This document shows positions 14,201-28,700 of a DNA stretch of 64,000 nt, in pieces. The position numbers were made by a program, and so were the translations under genes. The stretch covers positions 2,786,699 to 2,850,698 of the forward strand of contig OZ025872.1 in the NCBI GenBank assembly GCA_964019415.1, read 5' to 3'. The notes under the pieces are model-generated. The model was not told where the DNA came from. It made no database searches and saw only the letters and a program-made list of their open reading frames with translations. Source of the stretch: Ianthella basta. Taxonomy: Eukaryota; Porifera; Demospongiae; Verongiida; Ianthellidae. Numbering within the stretch: the first letter of the stretch is position 1; each line of letters begins with the position of its first letter.

Positions 14201-16646
14201 GCACAACTGCAAATCCACATCAATAATGAATGCAGACATAAAGGCAGAGATGAAGAAGTGGAGCATTGCATGGAAATTGTAGATACCATGAGGAATGAGC
14301 TGACCACCAAATGAGGGAAGTGCAATGACTACATTCTTGAGCAGCATGCACAGATTGGCAAGTACATCGTGGTAAATGGTACAACCAGGGCTGCAAAGCA
14401 TTTTTCAGAACTACTCAACTCAAAATTTGGCGATTCTGTGCTAGACCATCAAATAACCAAATATAATTCCCACCAATATTTCTGGCCATTTGGTACTTCC
14501 TTCTAGTCCTCCTTACATCAGAAGTAGCTTTATTCCAATGTCAACCCTCTATCACCAATTACATTGTACATTGTGTGCTCAGAAGATCACTAATTCTTTA
14601 CAGCATAGTATATTGTCATTCTTCATGCACAGAAACAAATTGAGAATCTTCAAAAAGATCGGACGGAACTCCAAGTAAGAACAATTATTGTAAATGGTAG
14701 GTACAGTACAAAAGACAGAGCTTTGTCTTTGGACGTTGAAGCCTCCTTCATTGAATCAAGGATATAGCATAATTGTATATGATACCCATTTAAGCAGTGT
14801 CTTTGCTTCTTGTTACCACACCCTGCTATGCAGCTGGCTAAGAAAGCTGTGGAAAAGGAACGGGATTCTTTGGATGTAAGTTACTTTGTGATGCTTACTA
14901 TGAGTGTACACGTAGATTGGTATATAGAGTCCTTGGCTCTTGGTGTGTTGCAGCAAAGACGATTCCAGTTGGAACATGATAAAAAGACTCTTGAAGATCA
15001 ACTTAAGAATGCAAAGGAGGAAAGTCTTCGGAGCCGAATTCAAGATGCAGAGGTATATGAGAAATTGGTTTACATTGCGAATTCCATAGAATACAAAGTG
15101 TGCATGGTGTCCAAAGTTATAAACTGCTCTGTTATAGTTGGGATTAGCCTTATTCCCAGGCCGTCTTAATTAGTGCGTGGGCGGAGAAAGCTGGCCCAGG
15201 GAACCACTGTTTGTGCATGTGTGAAGATTTTTCAGCCAAAGCTAGTTTGTATGAGCTTCAACTTTAGTTTCTTGCCTTTCCTGCCTTACAGAAGACATAA
15301 GGCATGGCAGTTGTGGAAAGCACGACTTCTGGAAGCTTCCACACTGCAGATAAAATGCCATTCATTTGCACTTGTATACGTAGCAGCTAGCAAGACTGGG
15401 ACAGAATGGCTCAGCATACAATAGCAGAGCAATACTATTTCTGAATAATTATGATGGAGAGTCGGACAGCCTCATATGTATGCAATAGTTGGCACACAAA
15501 CTTATCGCAAACTGTATGTCCTGATGATGTCATCAAGACTACTTTTCTCCTGTGCGCAGTGTTTGAAAATCACTGGCACGGCATATTGAAGCACCTTAGC
15601 AAACTGATTAACATAGGTAATTCTTTTACCCAAACTAGACCAGTTCCAACGGTTCTCAGCGTTTCCTTGCCAGCCATTTGATGGTTCATCTGTTCTATCT
15701 TACTTTACATAGATTTGTAGAAACATATGCAGTGGTTCCCAGGCCTTCCTTTCCACCTACACACTAATCAACCAGGATGGCCTGGGAATGAGGCCAGGTT
15801 GGGATTCAAAGGGCTATTGTGTTTGTGGAAGGGGTCCTAGTAGCTAGATGCAACCCAACTTCATTCGTTAGTTGGTTGGTTAGGCCCCTGAGCAAGTTGC
15901 TCATGTTGTGTCAACAAGGTACTTGTGGTACTAGAGGTCTCATTCCTTCACAGGTATATTAATTGTCCAGATGTGTCTACCAGATATATGAACAGGATGT
16001 AATGGAAAGTGGTCCTCGCTAGTGCGCTAACGTTATGGGAGGATTTGCCAGAGATAGAGTTGTTGAACGGCATTCACTGACTCAGGGTTGTGCAACAATA
16101 TAAATTGTTTTGACCCATTTCAGCATAGCTATTCTTGAAACTGCTACTACGGCAGGTGCAAGGCATAATTTGACGTAAGGGATTACTGATTCTCAAGCAA
16201 ACACTTTCTAATAGCAGGTCAATACATAGAAGGGCAAAGCAAGATGTTTTGACTATGACAGTCTTTGCAAGCCTCACAGCCTAACGTTATAATTTAACAT
16301 GTTGTGATAACTGATATGCTAGTATTACAAAGCAGTTCAGAATCTGTACACTATTAGCTCAACATAGCTAGTAGCCCTAGAAAATATTTTATGGTGTCAA
16401 TGTATTTTTGGTGTTGTGGTCTGAAATGGAGAGGTTAGTTGTAATATAATATTGTACCATGATAAACAATTCTTTGTCTGAATATGCAGAAGACAAAGGC
16501 GTCATTTGGTGACTTTTTAGACAAGTACGAGGAAGCACAGGTGTGTGTGTGTGTGGGTGTGTGTGTGTGTGTGTGTGTGCGTGTGTGGGTGTGTGCTTCA
16601 TGCATGCATAACAACTGGTGACATCATGTGGCACTTTGATTTGCAT

Positions 16647-16738
<92 letters not shown>

Positions 16739-19700
16739 CACACACACACTCACACTCACACACAATACAGAAAGAAAATAGGAAATTGGAGCAAGAACTT
16801 GCAAGGCAAAGGACAGACATGGAACGAAAGGATGCAGAGGTTCTCAGTGCAGTCCAGCAGCATTCAGAGGTGATAATGGCGAAGATATTGAATCTAGTAT
16901 ATTGCAGCAGTCAGTTTCAGAGACAGGGCTCATCATTTCTCTCCTCACATGTAGAGTGTGACTAAACACGAGCAGTTGTGGAGAGAGAATAAAGATCTAA
17001 AAGAAAAAACTGCTCAACTTTCGGTATGTGAACTTATTTCTTATAATAACCACTTTAATAAGAGTTAGTAGACATGCAGAAATCCCATTACCACTCCAGT
17101 GGGATCTAAAACAAACCCAGAAATCACTGGACGATGTCAGCAAAATGAATGATACCCTGTCCAGGCAGAAACAACAAGCAGAGCAATGGTGTGGACAGCT
17201 ACAGGTGAAGTGACACTGCAGTCTGATGTCTGTGGGTATAATTAGTATAGACATTCTTTATAAGGTTTCCACCATTATCATATGTGCACAAAATGTGTGT
17301 GCAGCCAGGGTAAGGTTTATATGCATAATTATGTTGGACCCTGTATGTACCTTGTATTAGAGGTCTATAGTTTTTCAGAAAAAACAAGATGAATGTAGAT
17401 TGTGCATGCAATGTCTTGAAGAAAGGTTAAGAAAGTAGGCAGAGGGAGCAGTTACTCTGTGTTGCTGTTTCGCTACTCTCTATAAAGTGCACACTGCACA
17501 TGCTCAGTCACACCTACAGGGCATCCATCCTGGTTTTGGACTTTTTCTCTTTGACAATGCAGTGTAGGTGTCAATTAGTAAATATAGGTTCATGCTAACA
17601 CACAAAAGAGCTCAAAAATGATGAGCAGAAGCTAACAGTGTGGTAATTGAAAATGGCAGAATGAGATAGGTGCACGACCGATTTCACAAGACTATGGAAC
17701 CAAAGATGACTGATGATAGGCAGACAACTGTGCTCAAACCATGTGCCTATGTCTTATAAGATGGTGTTTTGTTTGCATGTAGCAATGTCTTCCAATGTCC
17801 CAGAAACCTCCCTGCATTTGTGCAATTTGCTTGCAGAAACGAATACTGCCAGGTGAATGCAGTGTACTTCTGTTGCAAAATGTTCTCCTACTCCCTATGC
17901 TTTGTGAGCTACTACTGTCAGAGAAGAATAAACATTGAAAGAAGACAATGAAATATGGAAATGCCGAGGTAGCTTCTACAGTAATTCACATTTTAGTTTG
18001 AAAGGAAGGTTAATAACCGCATGGTAAACAGCTGATACTTCCTTGAGAGAACCTGTTTTGCTGGAGTACAAATCTATACTGGGATAGTGCTACATTTCAG
18101 TTTATTGCCGAGCGACGAGCGTAAGCGAGCGAAGCGAGGCCAATGATCGCTGTCTATTCGAACTTCGGTGATGTTTATATATCCGATATTTGTATCGCAC
18201 GACACGTGACTGCGCATGTGACTCCGTCACGTGACGGCTCATCTTTTCAAGGGGTGCTTCTGCTCCTGTTCAGCCGCTCATCTTTGCCGGCATGCTCCCG
18301 CGGATCAGGGGCACAGAAGGAGATCAGATGGGAATGGGAATGACCCGGCTGCATTCAGCACACCGAGGGGGCCACGCTGCAAGACGGTGCACGCGACTTG
18401 ATATGGAGACAGCAGGGCAAAGAGAGGCCAGACTAGAAGTGAATGCGGCAGAATGGCACAAGGCTACTGGCCTCGGCGACGGACAAGCAGCGTCAGTCCA
18501 GGCTTGAGGAGCTTTGGCAGTAAAAACAAGGCGCTTGGCTACTAAGACAGCTCCAGTCTGTAACATCACATTACACTTATGTACTGGCCACATACTATTC
18601 ATGCTGCGAGGCAATTCTTATGTGCTTAACGTATGCCTAGTTACTACATAGAAACACTCCATCCCTACATTTAGAAGGATAGTGCATGGTGGTTACACCA
18701 CTTACATTCCATATCAATTGTCACAGCTGGTGCCACATTCTATGCATGCATGTGTAGTGTACGTATAATAGAGGCTCTTCCTGGTGATGCTCAGTGAAGC
18801 CATGGACACACAAAGGAACAGGGCTGTATGAGGACCATAATGGTCAAGTGTCTGTTTTAACAATGAAAGTGGTTGAAGATGATAATCGTGCATGAAGAAT
18901 AGCAATGGTATTATCCCATGAAACTGGTGGCATCACATTTCATACAGAGAGAACCTACAGTAGAGCATTTGTGCACTTTCCAGTTTAGTTTCTTAGCCAG
19001 AATGGTCATGATGCCATGAACGTGGTGTATTTATAGGATACAAAATTAATGACATCACCGAAGCTTCTGCATGCAAGTGATGAATTCAGAATTGCAAGGA
19101 CTGACTAATCCATGGTTAGTTATAGCAACTGTCTCATTGCCATAATTATTATACATATCGCATATGGTACATCGGTTGATTCTGGAAATATCAACCTCAG
19201 ATTTGCCTTTGTAGATATAAGAGTTGTTAACTGCATGGGTCAATATTTTCATCATCCACCTATTTACCGAATATTAAACATTACATATTTTGGCCATCAC
19301 TATGGTTTATACCTCAACCCCCGAAATGAAATTCACTATTGTATTATGATCACTGCATGTTCAGCTTCATCCAAGCTGAGCACTGACAGGAAGTAATTAT
19401 AAGCTGCAACTATAAAACTCTGCTATTGCAGCATATTGCATGTGCAATTGTCATACAATGTAATAAGTAATAGTTATAAACCTCTTAGTGTGTGATACGA
19501 CGCATAAACAGCATGAGGCCTGAGGGCGCGAAAGCGAGTGCTTTGTATGCATCGTATCGCAAACTAAGAGGTCTATGACTTATTTATCTCCTGTTGCCAT
19601 GGCCCTATAAGTGCCCTTTTGGTGAGAGAGCGAATTACTTTCAATGATGTAGGCTTTTATTCAAAGGCGGGCTTCTTCCAGGACACCGGCTCTCAAGAGG

Positions 19701-22700
19701 CTGCCTAGTGTTTTTGAATTTGCAATTGCTGTGACATTTTACCTGAAGGTAAACCACTGTAGCAACACTCTCAGGAGCCACTGAAGTGATTAAAGCTTTG
19801 TAGCTAGCTACGACATTCTTAGTCTTCGAGGTTGTTGTCCCTCGCTGGTCGACTATCTTGTCTCCTTGAAACAGTGTTTTCCTATTGCCACAGTGAGTAT
19901 GAGTGCCTCATATGTACGATTAGTGCATGTGCACTGTGCGGGTTGTGCACATGGTTCATCGCTCGGCTACAGGCTACTTTACATTGTGAACTTGCATGCA
20001 TTGGTTGCAGAGTGATGGAGGGAGGTACTGCATTTCACTCCCTTCCCTTCTCCCAAAGTCATGCAAGGTTGAAACTGAATGCAGTATAATGCTCTTTGCT
20101 GATTGATTTTCCACTGGTGACATGTAGGTAAACTTTGACCTGGACAATATCCACAATACCAACTCACTAGCCAAGGGCTCTTAACCTGATATAAATGATA
20201 TGAGAAATCTTTGTGTGATTGCCATGGCAATGGCTGATATTACTGTGTATATGTCACTATCTGCACATATAGCATGATCTAGAAGGACTTGGAAAGCAGA
20301 AGCTGGATTTAGATCAAGCTCTTGCAGATAAAACTACAACAATAAAGGTTTTGAATGGAAGTGTTCAGGATTTGACTGTAAGTTGTACATGTGAGTGTGT
20401 GCACCTTTCCAAATATCTTGAAATGGCAACATCTTCATTCAATAGAGCAAAGGTTCTACTAAGACAACAACCATTAACAGGCTTACACAGGAAGTGCAGT
20501 CTCTGAAAGAACAGCTGAAGACCACTCGAGCCCAGAAGGAGCAGGCAGAGAGTAATTTAATGACTGTTACACAAACAAACGCACAGACTAAGGTAATTTG
20601 TGAAATATAGTACGTATTGGGTTAGTGTCATAATGCACCAGTGGTTGGTTTCTGCATTGCAGAAAGCACTGGAAAACTGCAGAGGACATCTAGATAAAGA
20701 GAAGAGCTCTTGCCAAGCACTACAAGGAACACTGAAAATGAAGCAAGTAAGTGGATACTAAAGATAGCAGCTCACTGTCAATGGCATGCACTACCTCTGT
20801 AGCTGAACCTGTATATAAGCTGATGGTGAATACATATAGACAAAATCAGCATTACTTTATGTTTCTAGCATACATGCACCTGAACCATTTCTAGTTATGT
20901 GAATGAAGTTAAAAAGAGAGAAGCCAATTTGGTTAAGCTATGATTAGTTTTAGCTCCATATGGCTTATGTATAATGCTGACATGCAGTGTCTGTGGGATA
21001 TTCAGCCCATGCACTTTATACTTAAGGCACTTCGTCTTGTGACTCATACTGTAAAACCAAGAGGCACTTCTTGCTTCACCTTAAACTATTGCATAGTACA
21101 TAGTACATACTTACTCATACTGTAAAACCAAGAGGCACTTCTTGCTTCACCTTAAACTATTGCATAGTACATAGTACATACTTAGCAAATTTTCTTCTTT
21201 ATGGCACTCGTGTACTATATGTTACTTAAAGTGGGCTAGGAGTGTTTTATGCGATTTATGGCTCGAGGTGTGACGGTCGAGTTGCTGATAATGCACGAGG
21301 CTTCGCCTCGTGCTTGATCACGCAATAAGACCCCCACACCGAGTGCCATAAATTGCGTAAAGCACTCCTAGCCCACTTTAAATGATATAGAGTGACTTGC
21401 GCGGGCGGACGGTTGGCCTTCAGTCTTCCATTTTCCGATTGCGTCATCTGCAAGCCATATTTGGCTGATTCCATTGCGTCATCTGTAATCCGATTGGTTG
21501 ACTCCATTCAAACTTACCTCGCATTCTGGTCAGAAGGAAGGTAGAGTGAAGTGAGTAGCTGTAGCAGTAATGGGCGAAAACGGTCCTTCGCTGGCAAGAA
21601 GACTCTCAATGCGCCTTAATGGAACAATTCTGAGCTGCGCTATGTTCTTTTTAGCATCGCAGAAGAACAACTATTTGCTGCCGTTGTTACTATCCATTTG
21701 GCTAGCTAGCTAGCTAGTGCGCAGATGCCCGCTCGGACTGCCAGTTCAGGAGCCGCAAAAAGGACTAGCGAAGCACCCTTCCTCTGCCATTAGAGCACTC
21801 GTTGCTGCCTTTCAGAAGCGAAGGATGGGTAGCAGGCTAGGCTTTAACTTACGGAGCGGCGAGGTCACACTTGGGCAGAAATGTAAAGTAACTTTTGTAA
21901 TTCGCAATCTCAGTCAGACCACACTCGACAGAATTCACCCTTAAAAGCGTAAGGAGGAAGTTTGAGTGCTTGCGTTTCTTGCTAGAGTTCTTTATGGCTC
22001 ACCTAGCGTTCTTTAACTTCCATAAAGAACGGCCATTAAGCACGCTGCAAGATTAGGCAATATAAAGTACTCAAAATTCCGTTGATCCGCCCACACAAGT
22101 CACTCTATAGTTCATTAAACTATATTGTAGAAATGCTATGTTGGTAGTTCTAAATACAACATGCAAATATTCTAGCTCATTGGTTAGGCACCTTGTTCAC
22201 TCTATATTATATGTTTGTTGTAGAACATATATACGTATACATACTATAAGAGTACAGCTGCATGGCTACTGGAAACTTCCAGGCATGTATCTGCCTACAA
22301 ACAATCATGCATAGTTCATTCTCACTGCATCATTGCTCCATCACATGTGTAGGATGCACTGGAAGTGGTAGAAAGAAATCTTGGAACCAAGGAGGAAGAA
22401 TTGTTAAAATTGCATGAAGAGAAGATGAGATTACAGAGGGAAGCTAAAGATCAAGCCAGTTCCCTTTCAAATTTAGAAGTAAGATGTGCATTCAAAGGTA
22501 ATCACCTTTGCTTTATGCTCATAGGTATTGTATCTGATGTACTGCCTCTCCTTGGCTCTGCCTTGCAGTGAAACATTGGCGGGATTTTATATTTGGCCAT
22601 TTTCAGAAGTCTGCCAAATCTGTCAATATTCCCATTTGAATATTCGTGCGGGCTTATGCCATCATAAAAGTGGAGTCTGGTGCTCAAATCCTCGTTTCGT

Positions 22701-25700
22701 TTGACAAATCAGTCAATATCTACAGAACAAAACATCGCACAACTCTCACATAATTATTACGAAGAGATGACTGAAAAGTGCATTCTTCGGGACAAATATG
22801 CCCGCTCTGTTCTTCCTCTACCTTTCTCCTCCCACTGTCGATATTCGCTACACAGCCCATGCCATATTATACCCCTTCCAGTGGAACAAATATTCAACTA
22901 TTCGTTCACTGCAAATGACGGATAGTCAACATCAAATATGAAATTTGTTCAACCCCTAGTTTACAGTTTGTATAATCCTGAGTGCTTTCTCAAAGTAAGA
23001 GACAGAGCAGGTGAATGAATAGCATGAGTTCTTGTTTTTGATGGCAAAGCAAATTAAGGTCAGGCAGATGTGCAGTGCAACTTGCTGCACCTCAACCAGC
23101 TATAAGCACGCGCACCACAAGAAACCCCTGAAGAGTGTGTGAAGATATTTTGTGATATTCCACTGCTAGCTAAATTTGCTGTAAATCTTCTAATATTTGA
23201 AAATCTAAAAGTTTCGCAAACTTTCCACAGTCTTGCCTTGAAGCATTCTAAAATTTGGAATTCTTGGGCGACTCTATAATTCATGTAGACCTCTAATTTA
23301 CATTAACGTTTCTCGGGGTACTGCATTAAATACCTTATGAAATGGTACCTAACAGCGGTAAACACATTTACCAAAGCAGTGTTGCCTTCAGAGATGTCCA
23401 ACATGTTCAGATCAGCTACTGGCTAGTCACTACAATTAGCGCAGGCAACAGCTAGCTATGGCTTTTCTGACCTGGAAGTTCATTTCCTCGGTGTCTCATA
23501 CAAAATTCTCTGCAATTTTGTGGCTCCAAATCTCCTTGTAGACATAATTCCTGCGAATAAGGCACAGTGCGGTGATGAGGAAAGCACCAGTGGCAACCAT
23601 TTTATTCACAGAGCTTCAGAAAATGGCGGCCGAGAGTGCCTCCAACTTCACAAGAGGCTCTAATTTTTGCAAGACTCAAATGAATATGGACATATTTCCT
23701 CCTACACTTTGAAAATTCAGAATTGAAAAATATACAAAGTTCATGAATTTTTAGAAGATTTCGGTACATTATAGGGTGAGCCAGGCAGTGTTATAACATT
23801 CTCCGATGTTACCGTGGCTGAGCATGCGAATGCACGTGACATATTGTGGTAGGCCGAATAGTACTCGTAGTACAAATCTGCATCAATCATGGAGAACATT
23901 TTTACTATTTGCAGCTAGACATTAGCGTGCAGCTTTAAGAGGGTTATGCTATCATTTGGCTTCGGTCGTAAAGGTTATGGCATTTCAGCAGAAAGTCTCA
24001 GAATATTACATGACAAAGGCTGCAACACATTGTGTCAATATATCATTGTGTGGCAAGCTTTGCTGTAAGCGAAAGATGATTACAAAAGCCAAGGTAGTGA
24101 TCTAACACTTTACGTGTCCTTTGCGATGTACTGTCCCAGGTAACACTTATAAGCTGCATAACTTGTTCAGGTTGGCATAGAGTAGATCTCTCAATGCAAC
24201 CTTATAGCGTATTATATTAAGGCAAAAGACACATCGTATATCATCACATGCTCAGTTTCTAATTCAGCGTCTACCTCATTTGCCATACCGGTGACCTGTA
24301 CAATTTCACTGCTCAGTCATTGACAGCGAGAGTTCTGGTAATAGTGAGTGATTATTGCAACACAATATGCTAATGCAATAAATGATAGTGGTACCCAGTG
24401 TGATGCCAAACATGTATTCTTCTGACACTGGGAAATGGTTATCTTCAGAAAGTCGACGATTTGGCCGAAGAGTTTGACTTAGGAATATTTCTTCACTTAC
24501 TAAAAGCACACTTGCAAGATACTGGTAGGATAATGCATGTAGTGTCATCCAGTTCTGTGCAGAAGTGTGATAAGTTCAAATTGCTGTCAATGCTAATGTG
24601 AACCTTATACATTCAGACTGACAATTGTTTCAAGACTGTATGGCATGGCCTTGTCACAGTGTATGCATATTGATTACAGAAGGATATGGATCTGTATGTC
24701 ATAATAGCTATTGGTGGCCCTTCAATTGCAGGTGAAACTGAAGAAATTGCAAGAAGAAATTGACCAATTAAAAGACCATTGTCAACATGTGGAGGGTGAA
24801 CTAGATGATACTAAGGTATACTACGTACAGAGTCATACAGGAGCCATGTATATATATATGATGCATTTTCATATGTACATGTGCGTACTCTGGCATGTAA
24901 AGTACGCAGCACGTGTCAAACTTCTTTGGAATTCATAGTGAAGGTGTGTCTCAGAGACACCTTTACGTTGCACAGAAGAGCAAAGCCAAGTCTTAACAAG
25001 TAACTGCTTAGAATGGAGGAGTAAACGTTGGTGATGCAAACTATTTAGGATGAGTTACTATTCACACTCTACAATTCATCAGTGAAGATCTGACTAGGAT
25101 GAAAACTCGCAGTCTCAAAGAAAATCCTGAAATTTTACCTGACATGCATGGTTGTTCAAACAGTGGTATTACCATGCACCAAAGAAACGTTATACTCTAC
25201 TGGTATACCCACTTCAGGAAATTGGCAGAATAGATTGCACCATTGTGTGATTGTGGATAAGATGCAATCAGTGAAATAGCTCAGTGGTAGTTCAAAAATT
25301 ACATTGTTTACTTCTTTATTAGGCTGCCAAAGACTCGCTTGAACGGTCCAAGCAGAAGCTAGAAGATGAGAAGTCTGCTAGTGAAATTCAATTCCATCGC
25401 TTACAGGGAAAATTAGATGGAAAAGGAGAGGATTTGAGCAAGAAAGAGGTATGTATGTTTTCCTCATGTGAAGTGACTAGCTGGACTGCTTCAGCAATTG
25501 CTGTGTGCATGCATAATATTATGAATGTACACTGTTTTTGAACGCAATGGAATGATGTGGTAGGGAATACATGTTTTTATCTGTAAGTTGTGATATTCCC
25601 AGTAGGAATGTGGCTGATTTATAAGCACAAGGTGTAAGGACACAAATAGCCCGAGAGTGGAGTGCTAATCAATCAACTACATTCGGAGTGAGGATGTCAT

Positions 25701-28700
25701 AAATGATTAATTTTTCAGAATAAAGGAACCATGGGTGAATGATAATTGGTTTCCAGCCAGATAATGAAAGCCTAAGGAAACGTGCATGGGCCAATGAATT
25801 GCAGCATAGTATCGTTAGCAGGGCTAGTAGCTAGTTCAGAGCAAAGTGAGTGAGCTTTTGACGAGGCAGGTAGGGCCATGAGTCTCATGCAGACCTTCTC
25901 TACTGCTAGCTACTTTATAGTTTCCAGGTGTCCAATGCTAACCTGCAATTTTGCAACTTGGCATCAATGTGAGAGTGTGACATAGAACTGCAAGGAGGAA
26001 GAGGAGTCCAAGTCCCACAAATTGCTGAACGAGGCGAGCACTTAGCTTGGGATTTTAGCACCGACGAAAAAGAGCATGATTTGTTTCAAATACACACGCG
26101 AATGAAGATGCTTCTACAGCGTTACAACTCTCTGCTGTTTATCATACAGCAAACAAGCTTTCACACACAAGTTAGTATAGCACAGTACTGCAAAACAGCA
26201 GTAAATAGTGTTTGCACCCTTTCCAAAGCTGAAACTATAACTGCACCATATAAATATTCTACAAAGTGCCACCATAACTTCTGTGTACTGTAGAATATCT
26301 ATGATGGATGGCACTGTGTCCCATGCACCGTACGTATGTATGACAGTGCTACTAAGATGTGTTGTGTATGTGAATATATAGTGCTCTTCAATCAGATGTG
26401 TATAATTGCCACTAGTCTAGCCGCTAGTCCCTACTTCATCATCGCACGCGGGGGGGGGGGGTAGAAAGTAGGGTTTAGCAGAATGTGTAAATTCCCCACC
26501 TCGCGCTGATCAATGAGATCGCTGCTGCTTCAGATCACAGCAGCAATTATGGAGATACCTGCGCTTATTGACCAAAGTAGGGACAGGGCGACAGTTGTAT
26601 TAATACATTCGCTGCAGGCTGTGGAGTCCGCGATCGTTGAGGAAAGCCAACGCAGCGACGTTTTCCACCTTCTGGTTGTCGTTTTCTCTCGTTACTGAGT
26701 ATTATTCGTCGACATTGTTCGTAATCGATGTTCTTGATCAACACCCAGTAGCACATTGATTGCAAGGTATGGAATTTACACATTCTGCTAGACCCTACAT
26801 TTTACCCGCCCCTATGCGAAAGGACAAAGTAGGGGCTAGCGGCTAGACTAAATTGCCACATTCAGTTAGGTATGTACACCAATAATTAACATACGTACAC
26901 ACTAAAACAATAATTATATAGTCACTTTGTATAACCCAATAGCAGTGGTATAATCACCCAATAAATGTAGCAACCACCAGCAACGGCAAATATATATAAG
27001 GGGTTATAATTGCATATTGTTTTTTTGTCATTAATCCATGTTGTAGAAAGAGTACACGGACCTGTTGAAGCGATATCAAGAAACCCAAGCAAAATGTGAT
27101 GAAGGACAAGAGTTGTTGCCTGCAAAGGATGAAAGGATACATGAACTGGAGGATGAAAAGCAAACACTGGAGGTTGGAGTCATAGATTATGCTTCTGTTA
27201 TAGATAGATTCTGCAAGTTATTTCTAGGCATCTTGCTAACTGTTTTGTTCATTATCTCTTCTCAAAGCGCCTGATATCAGGATTTCAAAGGCAAAGATAA
27301 TTTAAAAATGGCTATCAGCTGCGAGCAAAAAACTGGAAATAAAAAGATATCTGTGCAAAAACAGCAAGACAGGTGATTTCAACCTGTCGTGGACACTTCC
27401 CAATCCGTTCTTTATAATCCCTGAAAGTGTGGTGGCACCCAGTGCAGTAGTTTTTGCCAAATCACGAACAAACAGACAAACAATGAACTGACTTATGCAT
27501 ATAGATATGACTGTCTGACTGGCTCAATTTTTGGGCAGAAAGCTTCTACAATGGTTTTTGCATCTTTCCAGTGTCTTTTGCAATGAAACCCAGCAAGCAT
27601 GGAATGCCCATCATCTTGTCGTAGAGTCACAAATGGCATTTGGATTCGTTATCCAGGCACAAGATTGCACTGCTTAGATGTATGATGCATTAATATACCC
27701 ATGGTTGCATCTTTCATCACTTTCACGTTGAACTGCATGCCTTCTGCACTAGCTATGACTCTTATACATCAGGGTAGGTGGCTATCTGCATGTGGGTTAT
27801 GCAATACTGAATACTCACAGAAATATATATTTACAAATATTTATCCAGACTTTCCCAAGGGTTGCCATAACTTTATCTGCTTATATTATGAGATCTTTAA
27901 AATAATGTACTGACCAAGGACTGACTGACGTTGATTGATTATTGTTCTTTGAGCCTCTTCCTTCCATTTCGCTCCCGATTTCTTGAAGTGCACTGATTTT
28001 TTGAAGCGTATCTCTCTGGCTGCCATATAGAATAGTTATAGTCTTCTTTAGACTTTTGATGGCACTCCCGTTGGACACGCAAGATGAGAGATCCCCCTCG
28101 AACGGTTTGTGTGCGGTGTGCCTGCGCTCTATGCCCCTGAGGAAGGATGGGGCAGTTCGTGTGCATGGGCCAGTTGTAAGCCGTTGCCCTGGATCTGGTA
28201 AACAACCGAGGGGCACACATCTTGCCGCGCCTCCTGTCCCCACGATGCCCCAGTCTCTCTCGTGTAGCCAACCCCCAATCGTGCCGTCAGCCTCGCCAAG
28301 TATCTCTTTGTTGCCGCGAGTAAGATTGCTGAGAAGGCTACCGCTAGCGTCCCGCGACCTCGCAGCGAGCAAGTTGTCGACTGTTCTGGAGGAGGTGAAC
28401 CGAAGCAACAACGTGAGTGCTTGGACAAGGCTGTTGAATTTCCCTCGACAGTGCTTTCGGGTTCCTGGAAGAGGAGGACGACGGTGGGACCTTGCTAGAC
28501 TGGTTAATCAGCAGATAGCTGAAGAGAATGATCCTACACTGGTGACACCGGACCCAAGTGTTGCCCATCCTCATTGTCATGCCAGCAAGTCACAATCTGA
28601 TCCACTTCATTCTCTGGCCACTAGAGTGTCAACTAAGCTGGAGGAGGGGGATTTCAGAGGCGCGGTACGCTTGGCTTGCTCAGAGGATGCTGTCGCAGAA

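Noticed and set aside
16389..16965. Long Cys-Val and His-Thr reading frames on both strands
   Set aside because: They are translations of the GT/CA dinucleotide tracts, not genes. The same applies near 44.9, 46.0 and 58.8 kb.
18105..18140. GAGCGAAGCGAGG repeat as a promoter or CpG island
   Set aside because: No transcript start or exon follows; more likely the edge of a transposon relic.
27881..28580. Minus-strand frames opposite the retrotransposon start
   Set aside because: Shadows of the GC-rich reverse-transcriptase frame with no motif of their own.
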